Below the pieces are notes generated by a model that was given only the letters and a program-made list of their open reading frames with translations, had not been told where the DNA came from and ran no database searches. Positions 41,081 to 49,643 of a DNA stretch of 64,000 bases are shown here, one piece after another. The stretch lies in contig JAEUQC010000115.1 in assembly GCA_016789905.1 (NCBI GenBank), forward strand, positions 41,232-105,231, in the 5' to 3' direction. Numbering within the stretch: position 1 is the stretch's first letter; every line of letters begins with the position of its first letter. A program made the position numbers and the translations under genes. The stretch comes from Bryobacterales bacterium. GTDB taxonomy: Bacteria; Acidobacteriota; Terriglobia; Bryobacterales; Bryobacteraceae.

Positions 41081-41701
41081 TCAGCCCGCCTGCGCTTCCA
41101 GACTGGACACCAGACTGGACACCTGCACCCGCTCATACGCCTTGTAGGCAAACTCAAAACTGTCCAGTTCGCCAAATCCGCTCGTGTCCACCGGACGGCC
41201 CGGGGATTCCGAACGCGCCGAGGTTACCAGCGAGTCCAGCAGATCGCCAATCTGCTTCACCTCGTCTTCATCCAGCGTGCCCTCCACCTTTACGCTCACT
41301 TCCACTGACGATTGCGCGCTATAGCTCTGCGCCGACGCCGCATTTCCCTCCGCCTGCGCTTCATACACTCCCGCCTGAATCCGGTTCAGCGCCGCAAACG
41401 AGATCGAAACCGTGTCCCCATCCTCGGTCTTCACCTCCAGCGCAGCCTTCTCACCGGAGCGGTAGTCGGCACGTACGCCGCGAAAACTCGCCGCTTCCCC
41501 GCGCTCCGCCCGCCGCCCCCGCTCTCCACGCTCTCCACGCTCGCCCCGGCCCCGGCCTTCAATCCCGTCCGCACCCGGCCGGTTCTCAAGAGCCGCATCC
41601 GGCCGTTTTGCTCGGGTCTGCGCCACCCGCGAGGCATTCGCCACTGGAAACGAGGGCAACGTGTAAGGAGTAGACGAGGAGGAAGAGATGTGGAGCGCCA
41701 T
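41081..41701 (-). CDS. Unknown protein with GxLDExE-type C-terminal helix region
   Basis: A 206-residue protein with no signal peptide and no membrane segment. The first 70 residues are low-complexity, including an RGERGERGERGRR charged stretch. A middle strand region (KTEDGDTVSISFAAL) is followed by SVEVSVKVEGTLDEDEVKQIGDLLDSL and a C-terminal helix. This arrangement recalls uncharacterised bacterial proteins with a '(V/E)EGxLDExEL.aI.dLL..v' block. Function unknown. Its place between acyP and apt in a housekeeping operon gives no clear hint. Confidence 0.6.
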   Translation of the reverse strand: MALHISSSSSTPYTLPSFPVANASRVAQTRAKRPDAALENRPGADGIEGRGRGERGERGERGRRAERGEAASFRGVRADYRSGEKAALEVKTEDGDTVSISFAALNRIQAGVYEAQAEGNAASAQSYSAQSSVEVSVKVEGTLDEDEVKQIGDLLDSLVTSARSESPGRPVDTSGFGELDSFEFAYKAYERVQVSSLVSSLEAQAG

Positions 41702-41734
41702 ACAGTTCCCTTATCGGTGTGGGTGGGAATAGTT

Positions 41735-42013
41735 TCAACGAATTTTGAAGGTATCTCCCGCATCGGCCATTGGCGATGCCTCCAGCGCGTCCACGTCCCG
41801 CACCTCCGCCCACCGCGGTCCCTGCCACAGCCGCCCCTGCAAGGCGTCCAGCATCCGCGCCGGTCCCTGCGCGAACACCTCCACCCGCCCATCTGCCAGG
41901 TTCCTCGCCCACCCCGCCAAACCCAGCGCCTCCGCCTCCCGCCGCACAAACGCCCGAAAACCAACCCCCTGCACCCGCCCCCGCACAAACCACGAACGGG
42001 CCTTGGCCGCCAT
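41735..42013 (-). CDS. acyP: Acylphosphatase
   Basis: A 92-residue acylphosphatase that hydrolyses carboxyl-phosphate bonds. The phosphate-binding loop GRVQGVGFR, with the catalytic Arg, is at residues 12-20, and GWARNLADGRVEVFAQG with the catalytic Asn follows near residue 34. Length and layout are normal. It lies two bases behind the pyrophosphatase gene. Confidence 0.95.
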   Translation of the reverse strand: MAAKARSWFVRGRVQGVGFRAFVRREAEALGLAGWARNLADGRVEVFAQGPARMLDALQGRLWQGPRWAEVRDVDALEASPMADAGDTFKIR

Positions 42014-42015
42014 CC

Positions 42016-42567
42016 TCAGGCCTCGGTTTTCTTCTTCTGCAGGTCCAGATACCGCGCCCGTGACTCGATAATCGCCTTCCGCGCCTCCGGCGGTCCGCCC
42101 CAGCCTTCCATCTTCGGCACCACTCCCTGCAATTCCTTGTAAATGGTGAAGAAGTGCTCGATCTCCCGCCGCACGTGCGGAAAGATTTGATCCAGCGTGT
42201 GGATCTGGTCGTAGCGCGGATTCCGCGTCGGCACCGCCAATATCTTCTCGTCCACGCCCATCTCATCGGCCATGTACAACACACCCACCGGCCGGCTCTC
42301 AATCAGGCACCCCGTGAAGCTCGGCTCGTTCACCAGGCACAACACATCAATCGGGTCGCCGTCGCCCGCCATCGTCCCAGGAATGAATCCATAGTCGCCC
42401 GGATAGTGCATTGGCGAGTACAACGACCGGTCCAACCGGAACACCCCGAGCTTCGAATCGTACTCAATCTTATTGGCCGAGCCCTTGGGGATCTCTATAA
42501 TCACCCGGACAATCTCCGGACAGTCGGGCCCAGGATCTATGTCGTAAAGCGATGCGTTAGGAATCAC
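42016..42567 (-). CDS. ppa: Inorganic pyrophosphatase (family I)
   Basis: A 183-residue soluble pyrophosphatase. The metal-binding signature GDGDPIDVLCL lies near residue 68, with YPGDYGFIPGT before it and the active-site KIEYD near residue 33. VGVLYMADEMGVDEKILAVP and the RNPRYDQIHTLDQI block complete the family pattern. It opens the minus-strand operon, divergent from the dcw cluster with a 205-base spacer. Confidence 0.97.
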   Translation of the reverse strand: MIPNASLYDIDPGPDCPEIVRVIIEIPKGSANKIEYDSKLGVFRLDRSLYSPMHYPGDYGFIPGTMAGDGDPIDVLCLVNEPSFTGCLIESRPVGVLYMADEMGVDEKILAVPTRNPRYDQIHTLDQIFPHVRREIEHFFTIYKELQGVVPKMEGWGGPPEARKAIIESRARYLDLQKKKTEA

Positions 42568-42696
42568 TCTCTAAAGGGTAGCAAAATCGGGGCGCCCACT
42601 GCGCCACGACGCGAGATTCGCCTTTTCTTCGCGCCAAAACGACGCAACACCCGCAAAATACAGGAGTTATCCGTCCCAAAATACAGACGGGCCCTA

Positions 42697-42725
42697 TTGA
42701 AAACGGGAGATTTTACGCTTAGACT
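42697..42725 (+). promoter_or_regulatory. Sigma-70-type promoter of the dcw cluster
   Basis: TTGAAA (42697-42702) and TAGACT (42720-42725) are separated by exactly 17 bases and match the -35 and -10 consensus at 5/6 and 4/6 positions. Transcription would start near 42732, at the first MraZ-box repeat and about 40 bases before the mraZ ATG. Confidence 0.6.
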
Positions 42726-42731
42726 TGTGGA

Positions 42732-42757
42732 GTGGCGGTAAGTGTCAAAATCTGGGC
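42732..42757 (+). promoter_or_regulatory. MraZ-box direct repeats
   Basis: Three short repeats, GTGGC (42732), GTGTC (42742) and CTGGG (42752), lie exactly 10 bases apart just after the -10 box. MraZ is known to bind TGGGN-type direct repeats spaced by about 5 bases ahead of its own gene. This array therefore probably mediates autoregulation of the cluster. Confidence 0.5.
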
Positions 42758-42772
42758 GAAAGTTTCCTTGCA

Positions 42773-43258
42773 ATGAGCATCGACGCTACATCCCCGTCCG
42801 CCAGGTACCCCCTCGGCAACTTCGACACTCGTTGCGACGACAAAGGACGCATCCGCCTCCCAGCCAATTGGCTCCACTTCTTCACACACGACCTCAACGA
42901 CAAACGTGTCTTCTCCACTAGCCTCGATGGCAACACCATTCGCGTCTATCCCGAATCGATCTGGCGCGCCAACCTCTCCCTCTTTGAAGATTTAAGCGAT
43001 CAGTCCCCGGACATCGAAAAGATCCTGACCCTCGCTAACCACTATGGAACAGAAAGCGAACTCGATGTCAACGGCCGCATCATGATCAGCCCCGAACTTC
43101 GCAATAAACTCGCCCTCCTCGGCGATACCGTCGTCGGCACCGGCAAAAAGGGCGTTATCCACATCAACCGCAAGACCGATCACGACGCCATCATCACCAA
43201 CTACCTCGCCGACGCCCCCGCGTCCATCCAGAACCTCACTCGCTTGGGTATGCGCTAA
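42773..43258 (+). CDS. mraZ: Transcriptional regulator MraZ
   Basis: A 161-residue MraZ, first gene of the dcw cluster. It has two SpoVT/AbrB-like beta modules: NFDTRCDDKGRIRLPANWLHFF near residue 16, and ESELDVNGRIMISPELRNKLAL near residue 100. In each, DxxGRxxxP is the DNA-binding core. The second core has N in place of the usual K/R (DVNGRIMISPEL). The ATG at 42773 gives the expected length; the frame is open upstream into the promoter. It probably binds the repeats at 42732-42757. Confidence 0.93.
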   Translation: MSIDATSPSARYPLGNFDTRCDDKGRIRLPANWLHFFTHDLNDKRVFSTSLDGNTIRVYPESIWRANLSLFEDLSDQSPDIEKILTLANHYGTESELDVNGRIMISPELRNKLALLGDTVVGTGKKGVIHINRKTDHDAIITNYLADAPASIQNLTRLGMR

Positions 43259-43276
43259 CGCAGCTAAAGGCAATGA

Positions 43277-44143
43277 ATGCAACACGTCTCAGTTATGCCG
43301 GTCGAAACCTTGGAGGCGCTCCAATTGCAAAGCGGCTTCTCGGTCGTCGACGCCACTGCCGGCATGGGCGGGCATTCCCGGCTCCTCAGCACCGCTGTCG
43401 GCCCCTCCGGCCACGTCTATGCCTGCGATACAGATCCCGAATCGCTTCGCATGGCCGAAGCCAACTGCGCCGGCTCCCCAGGCCCCATTTCCTTCCTGCA
43501 TACCCCGTTCTCGCGCCTCAGAATGACCCTCAATGCCAACAATGTGGGCCTTGTCGACGCTCTGATGGCCGATTTCGGCACCAGCATGATGCACTTCCAA
43601 ACCGGCGAACGCGGCTTCAGCCTCATGCACGACGGGCCGCTCGATATGCGGCTCGACAGAACCGGCAACTCGCCCACCGCCGCCGACCTGGTCAACAGCC
43701 TCTCGGAAAAAGAACTAGCCGACTTGATCTATACCACTGGAGAAAGGAGAAGCAGAGCAATAGCCAGAGCACTAGTGCGGGCACGCCCCGTGGTCACAAT
43801 GAAGCAATTCGCTTCAACCATCCTCGCTGCCGTGCCCCGTACTGGAAAACTCCATCCGGCAACGTTGGCCTGCCTTTCTCTCCGGATTGCCACCAATCAC
43901 GAGTATCTGGAAATCGACGCCCTCATCAGCCAGTTGTCCAGTCTGGTCCGGCCCGGCGGCCGCGTCGCTTTCATCACGTTTCACTCGGGCGAAGATCTCA
44001 TCGCCAAAACAGGCTCCCGGCGCTTAGCCAAAGAAGGGATCGCCAAACTCATCAACAAACACGTTCTTGTACCCACGCCGGAGGAGGTCCGGCGCAATCC
44101 AGCCAGCCGCAGCGCCAAGATGCGCGTGTTGGAAATGCTCTAA
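43277..44143 (+). CDS. rsmH: 16S rRNA (cytosine-1402-N4) methyltransferase, divergent
   Basis: A 288-residue RsmH (MraW), shorter than E. coli's 313. HVSVMPVE, VVDATAGMGGHSRLL (SAM loop), ERGFSLMHDGPLDMRLD, GERRSRAIARALV and the NPASRSAKMRVLE end are recognisable. Several normally invariant stretches differ: the usual DLGVSSPQLD reads ADFGTSMMHFQ, and FHSLEDRIVK reads FHSGEDLIAK. It probably still methylates C1402 in the decoding centre, given its standard place between mraZ and ftsL, but the changes lie at conserved positions. Confidence 0.88.
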   Translation: MQHVSVMPVETLEALQLQSGFSVVDATAGMGGHSRLLSTAVGPSGHVYACDTDPESLRMAEANCAGSPGPISFLHTPFSRLRMTLNANNVGLVDALMADFGTSMMHFQTGERGFSLMHDGPLDMRLDRTGNSPTAADLVNSLSEKELADLIYTTGERRSRAIARALVRARPVVTMKQFASTILAAVPRTGKLHPATLACLSLRIATNHEYLEIDALISQLSSLVRPGGRVAFITFHSGEDLIAKTGSRRLAKEGIAKLINKHVLVPTPEEVRRNPASRSAKMRVLEML

Positions 44144-44185
44144 ATCTTGGCAACGCAGCAAAACAGTTCTAGGGGGAACACCGCC

Positions 44186-44662
44186 ATGGCACTTGCATGG
44201 ATATTTGAAAAAAAGAGTTCGGGCCGGCCCGCCAGCCAGTCCCGCACCCGCAACGCGGCCGACCGCTACCACCTGCGGCCCATGCCCAACGAAGATATTC
44301 ACGTCTTCGTCAAAAAAATCGACAACACGCGCGTTGTGCGCGAACAGGACCCCAAGGCCAACGCCTCGGCCTGGAAAACCATCTCCATGGCGGGCGTCTT
44401 CGCCCTCATCGTTATCGGACTCATCGTACCTATCGCCAATAGCTACCTCGCCGGCTACACGGTCGCGGAAATCGAGCAGAAAAACAATCAGCTCCAGGCC
44501 CAGCTCGCCCGCCTCTCCGCCCGCGAAGCCGAACTTACCAGCGTCGAGGCCCTCGCCGCCGCCGCCAAAAATCAGAAGTTCATCGACCCGACTCCAGACT
44601 CCATGGTTGTCCTCAACGAAACTCGCTCCGGCGCCGTTGCGTTGAACCGCAACCGGCCGTAG
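44186..44662 (+). CDS. ftsL: FtsL-like division protein
   Basis: A 158-residue bitopic membrane protein in the FtsL position between rsmH and ftsI. The sequence is not well conserved, as is usual for FtsL. The call rests on position and topology: a charged cytoplasmic part of about 70 residues, one membrane helix (about 74-96, SMAGVFALIVIGLIVPIANSY) and a periplasmic coiled coil (EIEQKNNQLQAQLARLSAREAEL). FtsL forms the FtsQLB complex that activates septal synthesis. An AGGGGG ten bases upstream supports the ATG at 44186. Confidence 0.8.
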   Translation: MALAWIFEKKSSGRPASQSRTRNAADRYHLRPMPNEDIHVFVKKIDNTRVVREQDPKANASAWKTISMAGVFALIVIGLIVPIANSYLAGYTVAEIEQKNNQLQAQLARLSAREAELTSVEALAAAAKNQKFIDPTPDSMVVLNETRSGAVALNRNRP

Positions 44663-44702
44663 CATTCCAACCGCGGACCGGACCTCCGACCGGCTCTTGC
44701 GA

Positions 44703-44735
44703 CCGGGCGCCTTTTTCCCCCGAAATGGCGCCCGG
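44703..44735 (+). terminator. GC-rich hairpin between ftsL and ftsI
   Basis: A 9-bp perfect stem (CCGGGCGCC with GGCGCCCGG) with a 15-base loop is followed by CTCCTTTTCCC. It could partly terminate or slow transcription inside the dcw operon. The U-tract is short, so a role as a processing site or no role at all is also possible. Confidence 0.35.
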
Positions 44736-44817
44736 CTCCTTTTCCCGGTTCCCTGTCCACCCGCAAACAGCAACCCTGTCGTAACACCTCCCCCCAGCCG
44801 ACATGAAAGGATCGCCT

Positions 44818-46836
44818 ATGGAAACGATGGTCGAGCCGCAAGCGCAGCGACGGCTAACCCTCGTGGCGTGGTTCGGAGTCTTATGGGGAGTCGTCTTGAT
44901 CGCCCGGCTCATTCAGCTCCACGTTCTCGAGCATGAAAATCTCCAACTGGTCGCCTCGCGCCAGCAGGAACATATTGTTGAAGTGCAGGCCCCCCGCGGC
45001 ACCATCTTCTCCGGCGGCGATGGCGGCGGCCCCATGGCCCTCAGCATCCCCGTCCGCCGTGTCGCCATCAACCCCATGCGCGTCGCTGAAGATGGCGAGG
45101 TCTTCGTCACCGCCGTTCTGGAGCAACTTCTCGGCATCGACTCGCAAGCCCTCCTAGCCAGCATCCGCGAAGCCCGCGCCGCCCGCAATGGCTACCTCGT
45201 CATTCGCGAAGACGCGACAATCGATGAAATCTCCCGCCTCAAACGCAGCAAGCTCGATATCTTCACTTTTGAAGACACCTACCGCCGCGAATATCCCAAA
45301 GGCTCTCTCGCCGCCCACGTCATCGGCTGGGTGAATCGCGACGGCCACGGCGACGCCGGCGTCGAACGCGGCCTGGAGAGCGAACTGGCCGGCTCCCCCG
45401 GCCGTATGCACATGCTCCGCGATTCACGCAATCGCGACTACTACGGCGAAGTCATCAACGAGGAAAAACCCGAACCCGGCCAGCACATTACCCTCACCAT
45501 CGATGAAGCCATCCAGCACGCCGCCGAAAAGGCGCTGAAGGAAGCCATCGAAAAGGAAGGCGCCCCCTCCGGCACCGTCGTTGTTCTCAATCCCAAAACC
45601 GGCGACATCCTCGCCATGGCCAGCTATCCGTTCTTCGATCCCCGCGAACGGCCCAAATCCGGCAACGACATGCTGGAGCGCATGAATCTTACCATCTCCG
45701 CTCCCTTCGAACCCGGCTCCGTATTCAAAGCCGTCACCATCGCCGCCGCCCTGGAAACCACCCGCCTTCGCCCCGAGACCATCATCAATTGCGGCAACGG
45801 CATCATCCGCTTCCCCGGCCGCGTCGTTCACGATCACGATTCCTACTCCGCCCTCCCCGTCACCATGGTGCTCGCCAAATCCTCTAACGTCGGCGCCATC
45901 AATATCGGCCTCTCCGTCGGCAATCGCCGGATGCACGAATACATGCAGAAGTTCGGCTTCGGAGACCGCATCGGCGTCTCCCTGCCCGGCGAATCCGGCG
46001 GCCAGGTCCACCCCGTTCGCGATTGGACCTCCGGCTCCATGGGCTCCATCGCCATGGGTCACGAACTGCTCGCCACGCCGCTCCAGCTCGCCCAGGCCTT
46101 CTCCATCCTCGCCAATAACGGCGTCCTGGTGAAGCCCCGTCTGGTCAAGGCGCGCCAGCACGCCGGCACCGGCAAAAAAGAGATCCTTCCCCCCGCCGCC
46201 GGGGAACAGCGCATCAAGCCCGAAACCGCCATCGAACTCCGCCGCATGTTGGAGCAGGTGGTCCTTGCCGGCACCGGCAAAGAAGCCCGCCTGAAGCGCG
46301 GCTACACCGTCGCCGGCAAAACCGGCACCGCCCAAATGGTGGACCCCCGCACCGGCAAGTACATCCACCGCTACAACTCGTCCTTCGTTGGCTTTGCCCC
46401 CGTCGCCGACCCTGCCATTGTCGTCGCCGTCACCATCAACGGTTCCTACAAATATGGCGGCGTCACTAGCGCCCCCATCTTCCGTGAGGTCGCCGGCTCC
46501 GCCCTCCGTACGCTCGGCATCTCCAAGGACCTTGTTGAAGAAGAACCCGCCGTCAAGCCCGAACCCGAGCCCATGACGGACCCGGCCGAGCAACGCCTGG
46601 CCCCGCCGCAGTTGGCAGAAAACGCCCCGCCGCCCGCCCCCGCCGCGCCTGGCCTTGTCAGCGGCCCCGTCGTCCCCAACTTCCAGGGCATGACCATGCG
46701 CGCCGTGCTCGCCAAGTCCGTCGCCGAAGGCTGGCACATCGAACCCGTCGGCAGCGGCATCGCCCGTGGGCAGGACCCTGTGCCCGGCACCATTGTCACC
46801 GTCGAAAAACGTGTCCGGGTGCTATTCCGTCAGTAG
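44818..46836 (+). CDS. ftsI: Septal peptidoglycan transpeptidase FtsI (PBP class B) with PASTA
   Basis: A 672-residue class B penicillin-binding protein that crosslinks septal peptidoglycan. An N-terminal membrane helix (about 15-35) is followed by the dimerisation region and the transpeptidase domain with SVFK (301-304, Ser nucleophile), SSN (355-357) and KTGTA (501-505). A Pro/Glu-rich spacer leads to one C-terminal PASTA domain (PNFQGMTMRAVLAKSVAEG), as in spore-former and acidobacterial FtsI/SpoVD types. The ATG at 44818 has AAAGGA six bases upstream; an ATG five codons earlier (44803) has none. Confidence 0.93.
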   Translation: METMVEPQAQRRLTLVAWFGVLWGVVLIARLIQLHVLEHENLQLVASRQQEHIVEVQAPRGTIFSGGDGGGPMALSIPVRRVAINPMRVAEDGEVFVTAVLEQLLGIDSQALLASIREARAARNGYLVIREDATIDEISRLKRSKLDIFTFEDTYRREYPKGSLAAHVIGWVNRDGHGDAGVERGLESELAGSPGRMHMLRDSRNRDYYGEVINEEKPEPGQHITLTIDEAIQHAAEKALKEAIEKEGAPSGTVVVLNPKTGDILAMASYPFFDPRERPKSGNDMLERMNLTISAPFEPGSVFKAVTIAAALETTRLRPETIINCGNGIIRFPGRVVHDHDSYSALPVTMVLAKSSNVGAINIGLSVGNRRMHEYMQKFGFGDRIGVSLPGESGGQVHPVRDWTSGSMGSIAMGHELLATPLQLAQAFSILANNGVLVKPRLVKARQHAGTGKKEILPPAAGEQRIKPETAIELRRMLEQVVLAGTGKEARLKRGYTVAGKTGTAQMVDPRTGKYIHRYNSSFVGFAPVADPAIVVAVTINGSYKYGGVTSAPIFREVAGSALRTLGISKDLVEEEPAVKPEPEPMTDPAEQRLAPPQLAENAPPPAPAAPGLVSGPVVPNFQGMTMRAVLAKSVAEGWHIEPVGSGIARGQDPVPGTIVTVEKRVRVLFRQ

Positions 46837-46842
46837 GTATAC

Positions 46843-48303
46843 ATGACCGTTCACGAACTCCTCAACGGAGCGGGTCTGGTTGCGGCCTTCCCTCCGGATA
46901 TTCTCCAATTGCCCGTGCGCGGCCTGGCGTATGATTCCCGCCTCGTCGCCTTCGGTTATCTCTTCTTTGCCTTCGCTGGAAGCAAAGTCGATGGCGGCCG
47001 CTTTGCCACCGACGCGCTCGCCCGGGGCGCGGTCGCCGTGGTCTATGACACCCCGCCCGCCGTCCCGCCCGCGCATCCTTACGTCGTGGTCTCCCACGGC
47101 CGCCACGCCCTCGCCCTCGCCGCCAAACGATTCTACGGCCAGCCCGACGAATCCATCAAAGTCATCGGCTTCACCGGCACCAACGGCAAATCCACCGGCA
47201 CCATGCTCACCGATGGCATCCTCCAGCACGCCGGCTACAAAACCTCGCTCATCAACACCATCGGCTACCACGTCTGCGGCACGCCCCTCCCCGCTGTCAA
47301 CACGACGCCCGAATCGCTCGACGTCTATCGCATCGCCGCCGAAACCCGCGACCACGGTGGAGCCTTCCTCTCCATGGAGATCTCCTCCCACGCCCTCGCC
47401 CTCGGCCGTGTCGATGGCCTTCGCGTTGCCGCCGCCGTCTTCACCAACCTTACCCGCGATCACCTCGATTTCCACCTCTCCATGGAAGAATACGGCGCCG
47501 CCAAGGCCCGCCTCTTCGGTCCCGATTTCACCCCGGGTACGAGTATCCTCAACGCCGACGATCCCTTCACCCCGCAAATTCAAACCGTCTCCCGCCGCCT
47601 CACCTACGGCCTCGGCCCCGCCGCCGATTTCCGCGCCGTCGATATCGAATCCAGCTTCTCCGGCCTCCGTTTCCACATCGAGGGCCACGCCGCCATCACC
47701 TCCCGCCTCGTCGGCGATATCAACGTCTACAACATCCTCGCCGCCGCCGCCGCTTGCCATGCCGCCGGCCTCTCCTGGCAGCAAATCACCGCCGGCGTCG
47801 CCGCCTTCCCCGGTGTCCCCGGCCGCTTTGAACGCGTCGAAGCCGGCCAGGATTTCCTCGTCGTCGTCGACTACGCCCACACCGACGCCGCCATTACCAA
47901 CGTCATCCGCGTCGCCCGTCAGCTTCTCAACGGCAAGGGCCGCGTCCTCACCCTCTTCGGCTGCGGCGGTGACCGGGACCGCGCCAAACGCCCCCTCATG
48001 GGCGTCGCCGCCGCCAAGGATTCCGACGCCGTATTCCTCACCTCCGACAACCCTCGCTCCGAGGACCCCCTCGCCATCATCAACGACGCCGCCGTCGGCG
48101 CCCGCCGCTTCGATACCCCGCTCACCGTCGAACCCGACCGCGAAAAGGCCATCTTCGCCGCCATCGCCGCCGCCCGCCCCGGCGATGTCGTCCTCATCAC
48201 CGGCAAAGGCCACGAAGACTATCAGATCATCGGCTCCTCCAAAATCGATTTCAGCGATCGCGAAGTCGCCCTCCGCGCCATCGCCGCCAGAGGCAAACTA
48301 TGA
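46843..48303 (+). CDS. murE: UDP-MurNAc-L-Ala-D-Glu:meso-diaminopimelate ligase
   Basis: A 486-residue Mur ligase that adds the third amino acid to the peptidoglycan stem peptide. The ATP loop is GFTGTNGKSTGTM near residue 110, and the central domain has SMEISSHALALGRVDGL. The C-terminal domain contains DNPRSEDP, the DNPR motif that selects meso-diaminopimelate. GKGHEDYQ is seen near the end. It starts six bases after ftsI and overlaps murF by four. Confidence 0.97.
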   Translation: MTVHELLNGAGLVAAFPPDILQLPVRGLAYDSRLVAFGYLFFAFAGSKVDGGRFATDALARGAVAVVYDTPPAVPPAHPYVVVSHGRHALALAAKRFYGQPDESIKVIGFTGTNGKSTGTMLTDGILQHAGYKTSLINTIGYHVCGTPLPAVNTTPESLDVYRIAAETRDHGGAFLSMEISSHALALGRVDGLRVAAAVFTNLTRDHLDFHLSMEEYGAAKARLFGPDFTPGTSILNADDPFTPQIQTVSRRLTYGLGPAADFRAVDIESSFSGLRFHIEGHAAITSRLVGDINVYNILAAAAACHAAGLSWQQITAGVAAFPGVPGRFERVEAGQDFLVVVDYAHTDAAITNVIRVARQLLNGKGRVLTLFGCGGDRDRAKRPLMGVAAAKDSDAVFLTSDNPRSEDPLAIINDAAVGARRFDTPLTVEPDREKAIFAAIAAARPGDVVLITGKGHEDYQIIGSSKIDFSDREVALRAIAARGKL

Positions 48304-49643
48304 TCCTCACCCTCGCCGAAATCGCTCAATTCACCGGCAGCGGCAGCCCCGGCTCCAGTCTCCCCATCTCCCGCTGGAGCATCGATTCCCGAACCCTTAC
48401 CCCAGGTTCGCTCTACATCGCCCTCCGCGGCGAAAATCATGACGGCCACAACTTCCTGGAGGCCGCCGCCGCCCGTGGCGCCGCCGCCGCGCTCGTCGAT
48501 GGCCGGGACTGGCCAGCGCCGCCAGGCATGACCTTAATCCGCGTCGCCGATACCCTCGCCGCACTCCAACAGCTCGCCGCCCACGCCCGCCAGCGCCTCC
48601 ATTTCCCCCTCATCGCCATCACCGGCAGCGCCGGCAAAACCACCACCAAGGAAACCATCTCCACTCTCGCCGGCGCCGCCCGCCGCGTCACGCGCAACGA
48701 AGGCAATCTCAACAACCACATCGGCCTCCCACTCTCCCTGCTCCGTATGGACGAAACCGCCCAGGCCGGCGTCCTCGAAATGGGCATGAATCACGCCGGC
48801 GAAATCCGCGCCCTCTGCCGCATCGCCCGCCCCGATATCGGCGTCGTCACCAACGTCGGCACCGCCCACATCGAACACTTCAAAGACATCGAAGGCATCG
48901 CCCTCGCCAAACGCGAACTCATCGAAGAACTCGGCCCCAATGGCACCGCCGTCCTCAACTACGACGACCCGCGTGTCCGCGCCTTCGCCGCCGTCCATCT
49001 CGCCGATACCCTCACCTACGGCATGGAAGAAGGCGCCGATATCCGCGCCGAAAACGTCCAAAGCACCCCCACCGGCTCCACCTTCCAAATCCAAAACGTC
49101 AATTTCGAAATCCACCTTCCCGGCCGCCATGGCGTTTGGAATGTAACTGCCGGCGTCGCCGTTGGATCTATCCTTGGAATCCCCCTTGAAATCATGGCCG
49201 ACGCCGCGCGCACACTCCAAAGCGGCAAAATGCGCGGCGAACGCCTCACCCACAACGGCGTCACCATCTTGAACGACTGCTATAACAGTAACCCAGAAGC
49301 GGCCAAGGCCATGCTCGATACCCTTGCCGCCATGCCCGGCGCCCGCAAAATCGCGGTCCTCGGCGAAATGCTCGAACTCGGCCACTGGGCCGAAAAGTTG
49401 CACGAAGAAGTAGGCGCCTATGCCGCCGCCCTCGGCGTCCATGCCGTCATCGCCATCCGCGGCGCCGCCCGCCACCTGGCCGATGCCGCCCAAAAAGCCG
49501 GCGTCGAAACGCACTTCTTCGATGAGCCCGCCGCCGCCGGCGACGCGCTCCGCTCCCTCGCCCGCCCGGGCGACGCCGTTCTCTGCAAGGGCTCCCGCGG
49601 CACCCGCGTTGAACTCGCTCTGGAAAGGTTCCTGGCCAACTAA
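48300..49643 (+). CDS. murF: UDP-MurNAc-tripeptide:D-Ala-D-Ala ligase
   Basis: A 447-residue Mur ligase that attaches D-Ala-D-Ala to complete the pentapeptide precursor. Visible motifs are DSRTLTPGSLYIALRGENHDGH, the ATP loop ITGSAGKTTTKE near residue 107, LEMGMNHAGEI, VTNVGTAHIEH and NDCYNSNPEA. The start overlaps the murE stop (ATGA) and its stop shares a base with the mraY start. Length is normal. Confidence 0.97.
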   Translation: MILTLAEIAQFTGSGSPGSSLPISRWSIDSRTLTPGSLYIALRGENHDGHNFLEAAAARGAAAALVDGRDWPAPPGMTLIRVADTLAALQQLAAHARQRLHFPLIAITGSAGKTTTKETISTLAGAARRVTRNEGNLNNHIGLPLSLLRMDETAQAGVLEMGMNHAGEIRALCRIARPDIGVVTNVGTAHIEHFKDIEGIALAKRELIEELGPNGTAVLNYDDPRVRAFAAVHLADTLTYGMEEGADIRAENVQSTPTGSTFQIQNVNFEIHLPGRHGVWNVTAGVAVGSILGIPLEIMADAARTLQSGKMRGERLTHNGVTILNDCYNSNPEAAKAMLDTLAAMPGARKIAVLGEMLELGHWAEKLHEEVGAYAAALGVHAVIAIRGAARHLADAAQKAGVETHFFDEPAAAGDALRSLARPGDAVLCKGSRGTRVELALERFLAN

